DNA of 64,000 nt from MESE01 sp036675035 (lineage in GTDB: Bacteria > Pseudomonadota > Gammaproteobacteria > Burkholderiales > Burkholderiaceae_D): positions 15,558 through 79,557 of the forward strand of contig JAKFFO010000071.1 of NCBI GenBank assembly GCA_036675035.1. The letters are read 5' to 3'. The notes below the pieces were generated by a model. That model worked only from the letters and a program-made list of their open reading frames with translations, searched no databases and had not been told where the DNA came from. Position numbers and translations under genes: made by a program. This document shows positions 18,859-28,693 of the stretch, piece by piece. Position 1 is the stretch's first letter. Each line of letters begins with the position of its first letter.

Positions 18859-18880
18859 GTCTGTTTTCGGGAGTTTTGCA

Positions 18881-19801
18881 ATGACATGCTTTTCAGGTAT
18901 ATGGGTGCCTTTGGTCACCCCTTTTCGCGATGGAAATATAGATCGCCCTGCTTTTCAGGCATTGGCGCGCGAAATCGCCAATGCCGGTGTTGCCGGTCTG
19001 GTGATATGCGGTTCGACCGGCGAGGCAGCGGCCCTGTCGGAACCCGAGCAGCTGATGCTGCTGGACGCCGCAATCGAGTCTGTGCCCGGCTTTCCAGTCG
19101 TCATGGGACTGGCGGGCAACAACCTGATTGCCATGCGCGCCATGCTGGAGCAGATTCAGCGCAGGGACATTGCGGGAATCCTGGTTCCGCCGCCTTATTT
19201 CATCAGGCCGTCTCAGGCAGGTGTGGTGGAATATTTCCATGCACTGGCAAATGCCGCGACGGTACCGGTAATCCTTTACAACATCCCCTATCGGACCGGG
19301 ATTACACTCGATCTGGACACACTGCGAACAATCGCCATGCATGAACGCATCGTCGCAATCAAGGACTGCTGCGGCGATCCGGCAATTACCATGAGCTTGA
19401 TTGCAGATGCGAATCTGGATGTGCTGGCGGGAGAGGACGCACAGATTTTTTCTACGCTTTGCCTGGGAGCCAAGGGCGCGATCGCAGCATCCGCCCATAT
19501 CCGGCCGGATTTGTTCGTTCGCCTTGTGCATCTTGTAGAGGCCGGTGAACTTGAGCAGGCGAGAGTACTTTTCTTCCGGCTGTTGCCACTCATGAGAACA
19601 CTGTTTGAAGAACCAAACCCCGGGCCGCTCAAGGCAGCATTGTCGATCCAAGGAATAATTCGGGACGGTTTGCGGCCGCCGATGCAACCGGCTTCGGACA
19701 AAATCAAAATCAGGCTTGCGGGCGAACTGTCGCGATTAACCGATCTGATCGTAATATCCACACCGGCATCCTCTACCGAACGATGCCTGGCAGCGCTCTG
19801 A
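18881..19801 (+). CDS. dapA: Dihydrodipicolinate synthase family protein
   Basis: 306-residue TIM-barrel aldolase of the DapA family. Schiff-base lysine K161 (AIKDCC), Y133 (YNIP) and R138 (YRTG) fall exactly at the E. coli DapA positions; R138 binds the aspartate-semialdehyde carboxylate, which supports true 4-hydroxy-tetrahydrodipicolinate synthase activity in lysine synthesis. The substrate loop reads GSTGE instead of the usual GTTGE, a variant also seen in other family branches, so a different pyruvate aldolase is possible. ATG chosen for its GGGAG ribosome site. Behind a long structured leader and upstream of mgtC. Confidence 0.75.
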   Translation: MTCFSGIWVPLVTPFRDGNIDRPAFQALAREIANAGVAGLVICGSTGEAAALSEPEQLMLLDAAIESVPGFPVVMGLAGNNLIAMRAMLEQIQRRDIAGILVPPPYFIRPSQAGVVEYFHALANAATVPVILYNIPYRTGITLDLDTLRTIAMHERIVAIKDCCGDPAITMSLIADANLDVLAGEDAQIFSTLCLGAKGAIAASAHIRPDLFVRLVHLVEAGELEQARVLFFRLLPLMRTLFEEPNPGPLKAALSIQGIIRDGLRPPMQPASDKIKIRLAGELSRLTDLIVISTPASSTERCLAAL

Positions 19802-19811
19802 TGGGCAATGC

Positions 19812-19897
19812 GGCAGCGAGGGGAGCCTTTTGGCATCGCTGCCATCCTTGCAAAAACACAACACGTTAACGATCCATGCTGATAGCATGTTGATCAG
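19812..19897 (+). promoter_or_regulatory. Two hairpins between dapA-like gene and mgtC
   Basis: GGCAGCGA (19812-19819) pairs with TCGCTGCC (19836-19843), with an inner GCC/GGC; further on CATGCT-GAT-AGCATG (19875-19889) forms a tight stem and can compete with CTGAT/ATCAG (19879-19897). The first may be a terminator without a clear T-run; the second may belong to an mgtC leader. Function not established. Confidence 0.35.
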
Positions 19898-19960
19898 ATT
19901 TGCGCCGTGCGGGTTCACCATAAATCGAAACGCATCAACACATCCAGAACAGTCTGAAAA

Positions 19961-20659
19961 ATGGAATTTGACCGCGACTACATCGTCATTAGCATTCATC
20001 TGCTCGGCGCCATTATTGCCGGCGGCATCATCGGCCTGGAACGTAGCTTTCATGGCCGGCCGGCCGGGTTCCGCACCCATACGCTGGTATGCCTGTCATC
20101 AAGCCTGCTGATGCTGATAACGCTGTACCAGTCGAAATGGCTGCCGGGCATGGCAGGCGAAATGATACGGGCAGATCCGACCCGCATGGCCCAGGGCATC
20201 ATGACCGGCATCGGCTTTCTTGGCGCCGGCGTGATCTACAAGGAGAATTTCAATGTCCGCGGGCTGACGACGGCAGCATCGATCTGGATCACGGCCGCCA
20301 TCGGCATCATGATCGGAATCGGTTTTTATTTCCCTGCCGTGGTGGCCAGCATACTTGCGCTTGGTACCCTGTCGGTATTCCGGCGAATTGAAGCGCTGAT
20401 GCCGACGCAGTCCTACGCGCACTATACGATTTGCTTCGACAGGAACAATACGATGCCGGAAGATGGGTTGCGCGCATTGCTGGCGCAACATGGGTTCTCG
20501 GTATCCACCATGGGATACCGCATCACGGATAACAAGCAGCTGTTCGAATACCAGACGGTGATTCAAACAACCGACTCGTCCAATACCGCCCGCCTGGCCG
20601 ACACTTTGCGCGGAATGGAGTTGGTGCGTGAATTCCGGATCGCCCCGGCCGGCGATTAA
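19961..20659 (+). CDS. MgtC/SapB family membrane protein
   Basis: 232 residues: an N-terminal MgtC domain of about four to five helices with the family motifs GGIIGLERS and GIGFLGAGVI, and a C-terminal ACT-like cytoplasmic domain (about 150-228). MgtC proteins help growth at low magnesium and restrain F-ATPase in pathogens; many environmental homologues are uncharacterised. The gap from the dapA-like gene (159 bases) holds two hairpins. Convergent with thiE, with only 31 bases between stops. Confidence 0.85.
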   Translation: MEFDRDYIVISIHLLGAIIAGGIIGLERSFHGRPAGFRTHTLVCLSSSLLMLITLYQSKWLPGMAGEMIRADPTRMAQGIMTGIGFLGAGVIYKENFNVRGLTTAASIWITAAIGIMIGIGFYFPAVVASILALGTLSVFRRIEALMPTQSYAHYTICFDRNNTMPEDGLRALLAQHGFSVSTMGYRITDNKQLFEYQTVIQTTDSSNTARLADTLRGMELVREFRIAPAGD

Positions 20660-20690
20660 ACTGTCTTGCGGCGCTCGATCGAATCTGGCT

Positions 20691-21302
20691 TCATTTATCG
20701 AATAACCGTGCGAAATCCCGGGCGGCCGCTTCCGGATCGGCAGCCAGATACACACTGCTGATTGCCGCCACCATATCGGCTCCGCATGCCACCAGCGGTG
20801 TCGCGTTTTCTTTAGTCATGCCGCCGATCACGACGACCGGCAATGAAATTTCAGATTTTGACTGGGTAATTATCCGGGATGGCGTGGTGACCGGATATTT
20901 CTTGACGCGCGATGGATAGAAGCCGCCGAAGGCGATATAACTGGCGCCGTCCCGATGAGAATCGCGCGCAAGCTGCAAGTCGCCATAGCATGAAGCGCCG
21001 ACAATCTTTTCCGGACCCAGCAGTGCGCGCACCGGGGCCACCGACATGTCGGTGCCGCCAATATGCACGCCGTCGGCATCAATGGCCAGGCACAGGTCGA
21101 CATGATCATTGACAATCAGGGGTCGTTGATACCTGCGGCATAACGCGAGCAAACGCCCGGCCTGCTCGCGGCGCAATGTTTCTCCTGCGGTCTTGTGGCG
21201 GTACTGCAGCAGCGCAGCACCGCCGCGCAATGCCATTTCCGTGACGTCCAACAGTTTTTGAGTGTCATCCCAATCGGGTGTGACGATATACAAACCATTC
21301 AT
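20691..21302 (-). CDS. thiE: Thiamine-phosphate synthase
   Basis: 203-residue TIM barrel that joins HMP-diphosphate and thiazole phosphate into thiamine phosphate. Visible motifs are QYRHK (diphosphate site), VNDHVDLCLAIDADGVHIG and VVVIGGM. Start at the ATG of MNGLYIVTP with AGGAAC upstream; it overlaps the thiD stop by four bases (ATGA), indicating coupling. Last gene of the operon thiC-thiS-thiG-thiD-thiE. Confidence 0.93.
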   Translation of the reverse strand: MNGLYIVTPDWDDTQKLLDVTEMALRGGAALLQYRHKTAGETLRREQAGRLLALCRRYQRPLIVNDHVDLCLAIDADGVHIGGTDMSVAPVRALLGPEKIVGASCYGDLQLARDSHRDGASYIAFGGFYPSRVKKYPVTTPSRIITQSKSEISLPVVVIGGMTKENATPLVACGADMVAAISSVYLAADPEAAARDFARLFDK

Positions 21303-22102
21303 GTAATGTTCCTGGAAGATGGGATGAATCGATCCGGAATTCGCTGTCCATCCGCGACTGAATACGATCGCTCCAATGTCTGCTGACAATACATTTGCCC
21401 CACATCGATCGCCTGTTCCATTGTTTTACCCTGGGCAAGCAATGCAGCGATCGCAGAAGCCAGCGTGCAGCCGCTGCCGTGGAATGCGCCTTGCAATCGC
21501 GGCCAGCTCCAGGAGCGCGAATTATCGCGAGTAAACCATCGATTGACTACCTTGTCGCGATCCATTCCATGACCGCCCTTGATCAATACATGCCGGCAAC
21601 CGCGCCGCAACAGGATTTCCGCCTGCGTATCGGCCCGCCGGTCACCGCCGCACAGTGCAGACGCTTCCGGCAGGTTGGGCGTAATCAGTGTCGCAATCTC
21701 AATCAGCGGCGCGATAATTTTTGTCGCGTCTTCCACTGCAAGCGCATCGCCATGGCCACTTGCCAGCACCGGATCGAATACCACCGGAAGATCGGGATGC
21801 GTCTTCCTTAAATCCTGCACGATAGCGGCTAACACTTCGGCATTGGCACTATTGGCAATGATGCCGATCTTGATCGCCGCAACTTCGATCTTGTTGGTCA
21901 ACGCCTGCGCCTGCTGGCGCAAAAGCAAGGCGGGCACCGGATGCACCGCGAACACTCGATCATTATCCTGAACCGTCAGCGCGGTGATAACTGCTAAAGG
22001 ATGGGCGCCAAGTGCGGCGATCGCCTGGACATCCGCTTGCATGCCGGCCCCGCCGCTGGGATCGGCGCCGGAAAATACCAGGACAGATGGCCGTCGAATC
22101 AT
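21299..22102 (-). CDS. thiD: Hydroxymethylpyrimidine/phosphomethylpyrimidine kinase
   Basis: 267-residue ribokinase-fold kinase that phosphorylates HMP and HMP-P in thiamine synthesis. N-terminal FSGADPSGGAGMQAD and C-terminal GSGCTLASAIAA (anion hole and catalytic Asp/Cys region) are typical, although the catalytic aspartate is replaced by the Cys-containing GSGC form usual in ThiD. The ATG follows the thiG stop by seven bases. Extra coding frame upstream belongs to thiG in another frame and is not part of the protein. Confidence 0.93.
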   Translation of the reverse strand: MIRRPSVLVFSGADPSGGAGMQADVQAIAALGAHPLAVITALTVQDNDRVFAVHPVPALLLRQQAQALTNKIEVAAIKIGIIANSANAEVLAAIVQDLRKTHPDLPVVFDPVLASGHGDALAVEDATKIIAPLIEIATLITPNLPEASALCGGDRRADTQAEILLRRGCRHVLIKGGHGMDRDKVVNRWFTRDNSRSWSWPRLQGAFHGSGCTLASAIAALLAQGKTMEQAIDVGQMYCQQTLERSYSVADGQRIPDRFIPSSRNIT

Positions 22103-22109
22103 ATCGGGT

Positions 22110-22919
22110 TCACGTCGGACGTCCTGCCATCGGCGACGATGGCGATGCGGCAAACCGCTTCGGAATGCGGCCGGCGAGGTAGGCGGCACGCCCGGCTTCG
22201 ACTGCAAGCCGCATTGCATGCGCCATGCGGATCGGATCGCGTGCGCCGGCAATCGCGGTATTCATCAATACGCCATCGCAGCCCAGCTCCATCGCAATGG
22301 CAGCATCCGATGCGGTACCGACACCGGCATCGACCAGTACCGGCACCGTCGCCTGTTCGATAATCAGCGACAGATTCCATGGATTCAGAATCCCCATGCC
22401 GGATCCGATCAATGAAGCCAGCGGCATTACAGCGACGCAGCCGATCTGCTCCAGCAGCCTGGCCTGGATCGGATCGTCACTGCAATACACCATCACATCG
22501 AAACCGTCGTTCACCAATGTTTCTGCCGCCTTCAAGGTCTCGGGCATGTTCGGAAACAGCGTCTTCTCGTCGCCCAGCACTTCGAGCTTCACCAGCTTGT
22601 GGCCATTGAGCAGTTCACGTGCCAACTGAAGCGTGTACACCGCATCGGCTGCGGTGTAGCAGCCGGCCGTGTTGGGCAGTATCGTGAATTTCGACGGCGG
22701 CACCACATCGAGCAGGCTCGGTGCATTCGGGTCCTGCCCGATATTGACGCGGCGGATCGCGACCGTGATGATGTCGGCGCCGCTGGCTTCGGTCGCAGCG
22801 CGGGTTTCTTCGAGGTCGCGGTATTTGCCGCTGCCGACCAGCAGGCGGGAACGATAGGTTTGGCCGGCGATGGTAAGGCCCTGTTGCGAAGCCTCATGTT
22901 GATGATCGTCGATATTCAT
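22110..22919 (-). CDS. thiG: Thiazole synthase
   Basis: 269-residue TIM barrel forming the thiazole phosphate from deoxyxylulose phosphate, dehydroglycine and ThiS thiocarboxylate. The Schiff-base lysine is K111 (VKLEVLGDEKTLFPN). Start ATG chosen for AGGAG upstream and family N-terminus. It is separated from thiS by a 516-base gap containing a decayed mobile element, whereas thiS and thiG are normally adjacent, so readthrough or a new promoter must serve thiG-thiD-thiE. Confidence 0.95.
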   Translation of the reverse strand: MNIDDHQHEASQQGLTIAGQTYRSRLLVGSGKYRDLEETRAATEASGADIITVAIRRVNIGQDPNAPSLLDVVPPSKFTILPNTAGCYTAADAVYTLQLARELLNGHKLVKLEVLGDEKTLFPNMPETLKAAETLVNDGFDVMVYCSDDPIQARLLEQIGCVAVMPLASLIGSGMGILNPWNLSLIIEQATVPVLVDAGVGTASDAAIAMELGCDGVLMNTAIAGARDPIRMAHAMRLAVEAGRAAYLAGRIPKRFAASPSSPMAGRPT

Positions 22920-23060
22920 ATTTTCTCCTGAGTTCCTTCCCTTCCTATGCAAGGAAAGCCTTGGTTCGAAATTGACATGTCGCCTGGCGCACTGGCTTTA
23001 TCTCTTTTTCAAGAGGAAGCCGGGATGGATATGGGTATATTAGGCTAGCTCCCCACTGCT

Positions 23061-23099
23061 CCCTCCCCTTCAAGGGGAGGGCCGGGGCGGGGATGGGTT
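23061..23099 (+). repeat. Left terminal inverted repeat of the DUF559 element
   Basis: Palindromic core CCCTCCCCTTCAAGGGGAGG (23061-23080, plus a final G) with a G-rich tail. The palindrome could also act as a transcript hairpin for the thi operon mRNA. Confidence 0.75.
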
Positions 23100-23367
23100 C
23101 AAAGCATCCCAAATAATTTGAACAACCGCATCTGTTTCATTCAGCACTTCGTTATTCCAAAAACGAATAACGATAAAACCTGCCTTACTCAGTAATTCAG
23201 TCCTTTTTTGCACATGGTCTCGCTCCTCGGCATGTTGCGAGCCGTCGACTTCGATAACCAATCGTCTCTCCATGCAAACGATGCCATAGCCTTCGTTCTG
23301 CATCGGTCATTGACTTGCGCAAATCCTTTGCTGCGGATTTTGTGAAATCGTTGGTTTGGCCTTGCAT
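23070..23367 (-). pseudogene. Decayed DUF559 (Vsr-like endonuclease domain) gene
   Basis: Two fragments in different frames. From an ATG at 23367 the first frame reads a typical DUF559 N-terminus (KDLRKSMTDAERRLW). It then breaks near 23285, and the second frame resumes in the family C-terminal half (MERRLVIEVDGSQHAEERD ... VIRFWNNEVL). About 28 residues of the expected middle (the FRRQ...YIVDF region) are missing, with a frame change, so an internal deletion is the simplest explanation. Intact members are about 115-125 residues and resemble very-short-patch-repair nucleases; their function is unproven. Confidence 0.75.
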
Positions 23368-23369
23368 TT

Positions 23370-23408
23370 AACCCATCCCCACCCTAACCCTCCCCTTGAA
23401 GGGGAGGG
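23370..23408 (-). repeat. Right terminal inverted repeat of the DUF559 element
   Basis: Inverted copy of the left end with four differences; its palindrome (23388-23408) has centre G instead of C. It lies 27 bases beyond the thiS stop. Confidence 0.75.
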
Positions 23409-23435
23409 AATAACGACCTTGATCAACATTAGGGT

Positions 23436-23636
23436 TCATCCGCCGCCGATCGCACGTACGATATCGACGCGATCGCGTGCTTGCAACACTCGCTGCGGCC
23501 ACATCGACCGCGGCACCACTTCGCGATTGACTGCGATCGCAAGCGCCTGGCTCGACAATTCCAGCGCCGCGATCAACTCCTGCAGGTTCTGGTTTTCCGT
23601 GATCCGGTGCGGCGCACCGTTCAATTCGATTTCCAC
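23436..23636 (-). CDS. thiS: Sulfur carrier protein ThiS
   Basis: 66-residue ubiquitin-like sulfur carrier with the essential C-terminal Gly-Gly. ThiF-type adenylation and sulfur transfer convert it to the thiocarboxylate used by ThiG. It begins at a GTG 15 bases after the thiC stop, with a GAGATAAA-like ribosome site. Usual family length. The decayed element begins 27 bases after its stop. Confidence 0.92.
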   Translation of the reverse strand: MEIELNGAPHRITENQNLQELIAALELSSQALAIAVNREVVPRSMWPQRVLQARDRVDIVRAIGGG

Positions 23637-23651
23637 GCTTTATCTCGCTCG

Positions 23652-25565
<1,914 letters not shown>

Positions 25566-25568
25566 TCT

Positions 25569-25642
25569 GTTCCTTTGGCTTGTCAAAAAAGCGAAGGAAC
25601 ATCGGAATCAGAAAAGAAGACATTCCGAAAGCTTCCCTTCGC
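25569..25642 (-). promoter_or_regulatory. Expression platform of the TPP riboswitch (thiC ribosome site switch)
   Basis: On the mRNA, GUUCCUU (25600-25594) is complementary to the thiC ribosome binding site AAGGAAC (25575-25569). The same segment, extended as UUCCUUCGC (25599-25591), also pairs with GCGAAGGGAA at the 3' side of the aptamer (25642-25633). Ligand binding should hold the aptamer strand and free GUUCCUU to mask the ribosome site (OFF). A U6 run after 25591 means the alternative helix could also resemble a terminator. Inferred from complementarity. Confidence 0.55.
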
Positions 25643-25721
25643 TGGCATTATCCAGATCAGGTTCGAGGGTGTTTCTCACCCGGCTGCAAATGCGTTTTTG
25701 CGCAGCCAGGACCCCTAGCGT
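25630..25721 (-). promoter_or_regulatory. TPP riboswitch (THI element) aptamer
   Basis: The conserved TPP aptamer segments are read on the minus strand in order: CUAGGGGUCC, the variable P3 arm, GGGUGAGAAACACCC, ACCUGAUCUGGAUAAUGCC and AGCGAAGGGAAGC. It lies 65 bases before the thiC start, the standard place. Confidence 0.95.
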
Positions 25722-25747
25722 TTGCCGTGACGAACCGGCATCCGGGA

Positions 25748-25775
25748 ATTATACGCCGTCGAGAGCATAAGTCAG
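25748..25775 (-). promoter_or_regulatory. thiC operon promoter
   Basis: Minus strand TATAAT (25753-25748), 16-base spacer and CTGACT as -35 (four of six). Transcription would begin just upstream of the TPP aptamer. It lies back to back with the valS promoter region. Confidence 0.5.
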
Positions 25776-25787
25776 CAGTGACTACCT

Positions 25788-25793
25788 TATAAT
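25788..25793 (+). promoter_or_regulatory. Putative valS -10 box
   Basis: Perfect TATAAT 29 bases before the valS start codon. No recognisable -35 at the right distance. Confidence 0.45.
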
Positions 25794-25822
25794 GTTCGGT
25801 TTCGCAAAAACCAAGCCAAATC

Positions 25823-28651
25823 ATGGAATTAGCCAAGTCTTTCGACCCTGCCGACATTGAAAAATTCTGGCGTGCCGAATGGGAAAAGCGCGGTTATTAC
25901 ACCGCGACCACCGATAGCGACAAGCCGGCATTCAGCATTCAGTTGCCGCCTCCCAATGTTACCGGCACGCTGCACATGGGGCATGCATTCAACCAGACGA
26001 TCATGGATGGCTTGACCCGTTATCACCGGATGCGCGGATTCAATACCGCATGGATTCCCGGCACCGATCACGCTGGCATCGCGACCCAGATCGTGGTCGA
26101 ACGGCAGCTCGACGCACAGAAAATTTCACGCCACGATCTCGGCCGCGAAAAATTCGTTGAAAAAGTATGGGAATGGAAAGAACAATCCGGCTCCACCATC
26201 ACCGGCCAGATGCGGCGCATGGGCGCGTCGACCGACTGGAGCCGCGAATATTTCACGATGGACGAAAAACTGTCCAAGACGGTTACCGAAGTATTCGTGC
26301 GCCTGGTCGAGCAAGGCTTGATCTATCGCGGCAAGCGCCTGGTCAACTGGGACCCGGTACTCGGCACCGCGGTATCAGATCTGGAAGTGGTGTCGGAAGA
26401 AGAAGACGGCCACATGTGGCATCTGCGTTATCCGCTGGCCGATGGCAGCGGGCATCTCACCGTGGCAACCACCCGCCCGGAAACCATGCTCGGCGACGTC
26501 GCGGTTGCGGTCGATCCGACCGACGAACGCTACGCGCATCTGGTCGGCAAGATGCTGGTGCTGCCTCTGTGCGACCGAGAGATTCCGGTGATTGCGGACG
26601 AATACGTCGACAAGGAATTCGGCACCGGTTGCGTGAAGATTACGCCAGCCCATGACTTCAACGATTACGCGGTCGGGCAGCGCCACAAGCTGGCGCCGAT
26701 CAGCATTCTGTCGCTCGACGCGAAGATCAATGAAAACAGCCCGGCCAAGTATCGGGGATTGGACCGCTTCGCTGCGCGCAAACAGATCGTGACCGATCTC
26801 GATGCGCAAGGCTTGCTGGAATCGGTCAAGCCGCACAAGCTGATGGTGCCGCGCGGCGACCGTACCGGCGTGGTGATCGAGCCGATGTTGACCGATCAGT
26901 GGTTTGTCGCAATGAGCAAACCCGCGCCGGAAGGTACGCACTTCCCCGGAAAATCGATTGCCGAAGTCGCACTCGATAAAGTGGCGAACGGCGAAATCAA
27001 GATGATTCCGGAGAACTGGACCAACACGTACAACCAGTGGCTCAACAACATCCAGGACTGGTGCATCTCGCGTCAATTATGGTGGGGCCATCAAATCCCG
27101 GCCTGGTACGACGACCAGGGCAACTTCTATGTCGCGCGCAACGAACAGGAAGCGACGGCCAAGGCAGCGGCAGACGGCTACACCGGCACGCTGACCCGCG
27201 ACAACGATGTGCTGGACACCTGGTTTTCATCCGCCCTGGTACCGTTTTCGACACTCGGCTGGCCGGAAGAAACCCCGGACTACAAAATGTTCCTGCCGTC
27301 GTCGGTGCTGGTCACCGGCTTCGACATCATCTTCTTCTGGGTCGCGCGTATGGTCATGATGACCACGCATTTCACCGGCAAAGTGCCGTTCGAGACCGTG
27401 TATGTGCATGGTCTGGTGCGCGACGCGAGCGGCCAGAAAATGTCCAAGTCGAAAGGCAACACGCTCGATCCGATCGACCTGATCGACGGCATCGATGTCG
27501 AATCGCTGGTCGCCAAGCGCACCGCCGGACTGATGAATCCGAAGCAGTCCGAAAGCATCGCCAAAGCCACGCGCAAGGAATTTCCGAACGGCGTCCCCGC
27601 ATTCGGCACGGATGCGCTGCGCTTCACGATGGCAAGCTACGCATCGCTGGGACGCAACATCAATTTCGATCTGAATCGCTGCGAGGGTTATCGCAATTTC
27701 TGCAACAAGCTGTGGAACGCGACACGCTTCGTGCTGATGAATACCGAGGGCAAGGATTGCGGATTCGATGGGGCGTCGTGCGGCGAAGGCGGTCGCGATT
27801 TCTCGCAGGCGGATCGCTGGATCGTGTCGGCCCTGCAGCGGACCGAAGCGGAAGTCGCAAAAGGATTTACCGACTATCGATTCGACAATATCGCTTCGGC
27901 AATTTACAAGTTCGTTTGGGATGAATATTGCGACTGGTATCTCGAAGTCGCGAAAGTACAGATCCAGCACGGTAACGAAGCGCAGCAACGCGCCACGCGC
28001 CGCACGCTGTTGCGCGTACTGGAAACGGTATTGCGCCTGGCGCATCCGATCATTCCATTCATCACCGAAACATTGTGGCAAACCGTTGCGCCGATGACCG
28101 GCCGGGAACTGAATCCAGGCGGCGACTCGATCATGGTCCAGCCTTATCCAGTGGCGCAATCGGAAAAAATCGATGAGCAGGCGGAAGACTGGATGGCACA
28201 ATTGAAGGCGCTGACCGATGCCTGCCGCAATCTGCGCGGTGAAATGCAATTATCGCCAGCGACGCGGGTACCGTTGGTGATGGAAGCGGCAAATGCCGAT
28301 GCCAAAACCCGGTTGCAATCATTCGCGCCTTATTTGCAAGCACTGGCGAAATTGTCCGAGACCCTGGTAGTGGATACCTTGCCGGAATCACCGGCACCGG
28401 TTTCCGTCGTCGGTGATGCCAAATTGATGCTGAAGGTCGAAATCGATCTGGCTGCAGAACGCGAGCGACTGTCGAAGGAAATCGCGCGCCTCGAAGCAGA
28501 AATCGCCAAGGCGAACGCAAAATTAAGCAACGAAAGTTTTGTGGCGCGCGCGCCGGCTCAGGTTGTCGCGCAGGAAAAAGAACGTATGGCGAATTTCGAT
28601 ACGACGCTTGGCAAGCTGCGTGAACAATTTGACAAGCTGCAAAAGCCCTGA
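25823..28651 (+). CDS. valS: Valyl-tRNA synthetase
   Basis: 942-residue class Ia synthetase charging tRNA-Val. HIGH-type motif HMGH after PPNVTGTL (about residue 45), a CP1 editing domain in the middle, KMSKS near residue 540, an anticodon-binding domain, and the C-terminal coiled coil (about 880-940) typical of ValRS. Full length. Divergent from the thi operon; DUF2147 follows 42 bases later. Confidence 0.97.
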   Translation: MELAKSFDPADIEKFWRAEWEKRGYYTATTDSDKPAFSIQLPPPNVTGTLHMGHAFNQTIMDGLTRYHRMRGFNTAWIPGTDHAGIATQIVVERQLDAQKISRHDLGREKFVEKVWEWKEQSGSTITGQMRRMGASTDWSREYFTMDEKLSKTVTEVFVRLVEQGLIYRGKRLVNWDPVLGTAVSDLEVVSEEEDGHMWHLRYPLADGSGHLTVATTRPETMLGDVAVAVDPTDERYAHLVGKMLVLPLCDREIPVIADEYVDKEFGTGCVKITPAHDFNDYAVGQRHKLAPISILSLDAKINENSPAKYRGLDRFAARKQIVTDLDAQGLLESVKPHKLMVPRGDRTGVVIEPMLTDQWFVAMSKPAPEGTHFPGKSIAEVALDKVANGEIKMIPENWTNTYNQWLNNIQDWCISRQLWWGHQIPAWYDDQGNFYVARNEQEATAKAAADGYTGTLTRDNDVLDTWFSSALVPFSTLGWPEETPDYKMFLPSSVLVTGFDIIFFWVARMVMMTTHFTGKVPFETVYVHGLVRDASGQKMSKSKGNTLDPIDLIDGIDVESLVAKRTAGLMNPKQSESIAKATRKEFPNGVPAFGTDALRFTMASYASLGRNINFDLNRCEGYRNFCNKLWNATRFVLMNTEGKDCGFDGASCGEGGRDFSQADRWIVSALQRTEAEVAKGFTDYRFDNIASAIYKFVWDEYCDWYLEVAKVQIQHGNEAQQRATRRTLLRVLETVLRLAHPIIPFITETLWQTVAPMTGRELNPGGDSIMVQPYPVAQSEKIDEQAEDWMAQLKALTDACRNLRGEMQLSPATRVPLVMEAANADAKTRLQSFAPYLQALAKLSETLVVDTLPESPAPVSVVGDAKLMLKVEIDLAAERERLSKEIARLEAEIAKANAKLSNESFVARAPAQVVAQEKERMANFDTTLGKLREQFDKLQKP

Positions 28652-28693
28652 CCTTCAACTATTGAATAATCAAATCTATTATCGGGAGACTCG

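Larger units (their letters stand above)
18438..18880. other. Long leader region between uvrD and the dapA-like gene
   Basis: 443 bases. In order it holds a good rightward promoter (18586-18615), a 34-codon ORF (18644-18748) and a structured segment (18747-18858), each listed separately. This leaves a transcribed leader of roughly 260 bases before the dapA-like start, long for a biosynthetic gene. Confidence 0.6.
23061..23408. mobile_element. 348-bp inverted-repeat element carrying a DUF559 remnant
   Basis: Both ends are 39 bases long and inverted relative to each other with four mismatches (23061-23099 and 23370-23408). Each begins with a 21-base palindrome (CCCTCCCCTT-C-AAGGGGAGGG type) followed by a G-rich arm ending GGGGATGGGTT. 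Between them lies a decayed DUF559 gene. Such palindrome-flanked DUF559 genes are scattered in many proteobacterial genomes. No transposase, so it would be non-autonomous. Confidence 0.7.
22920..23435. other. Insert-bearing gap between thiG and thiS
   Basis: 516 bases splitting the thi operon. Most (23061-23408) is the inverted-repeat element listed separately. The remaining 141 bases next to thiG carry the thiG ribosome site and no recognisable gene; no target-site duplication is obvious at the element ends. Confidence 0.6.

Noticed and set aside
22103..22252. N-terminal extension of ThiD
   Set aside because: The upstream codons overlap the thiG 3' end in another frame and are Arg/Pro-rich nonsense; the normal ThiD start follows thiG by seven bases.
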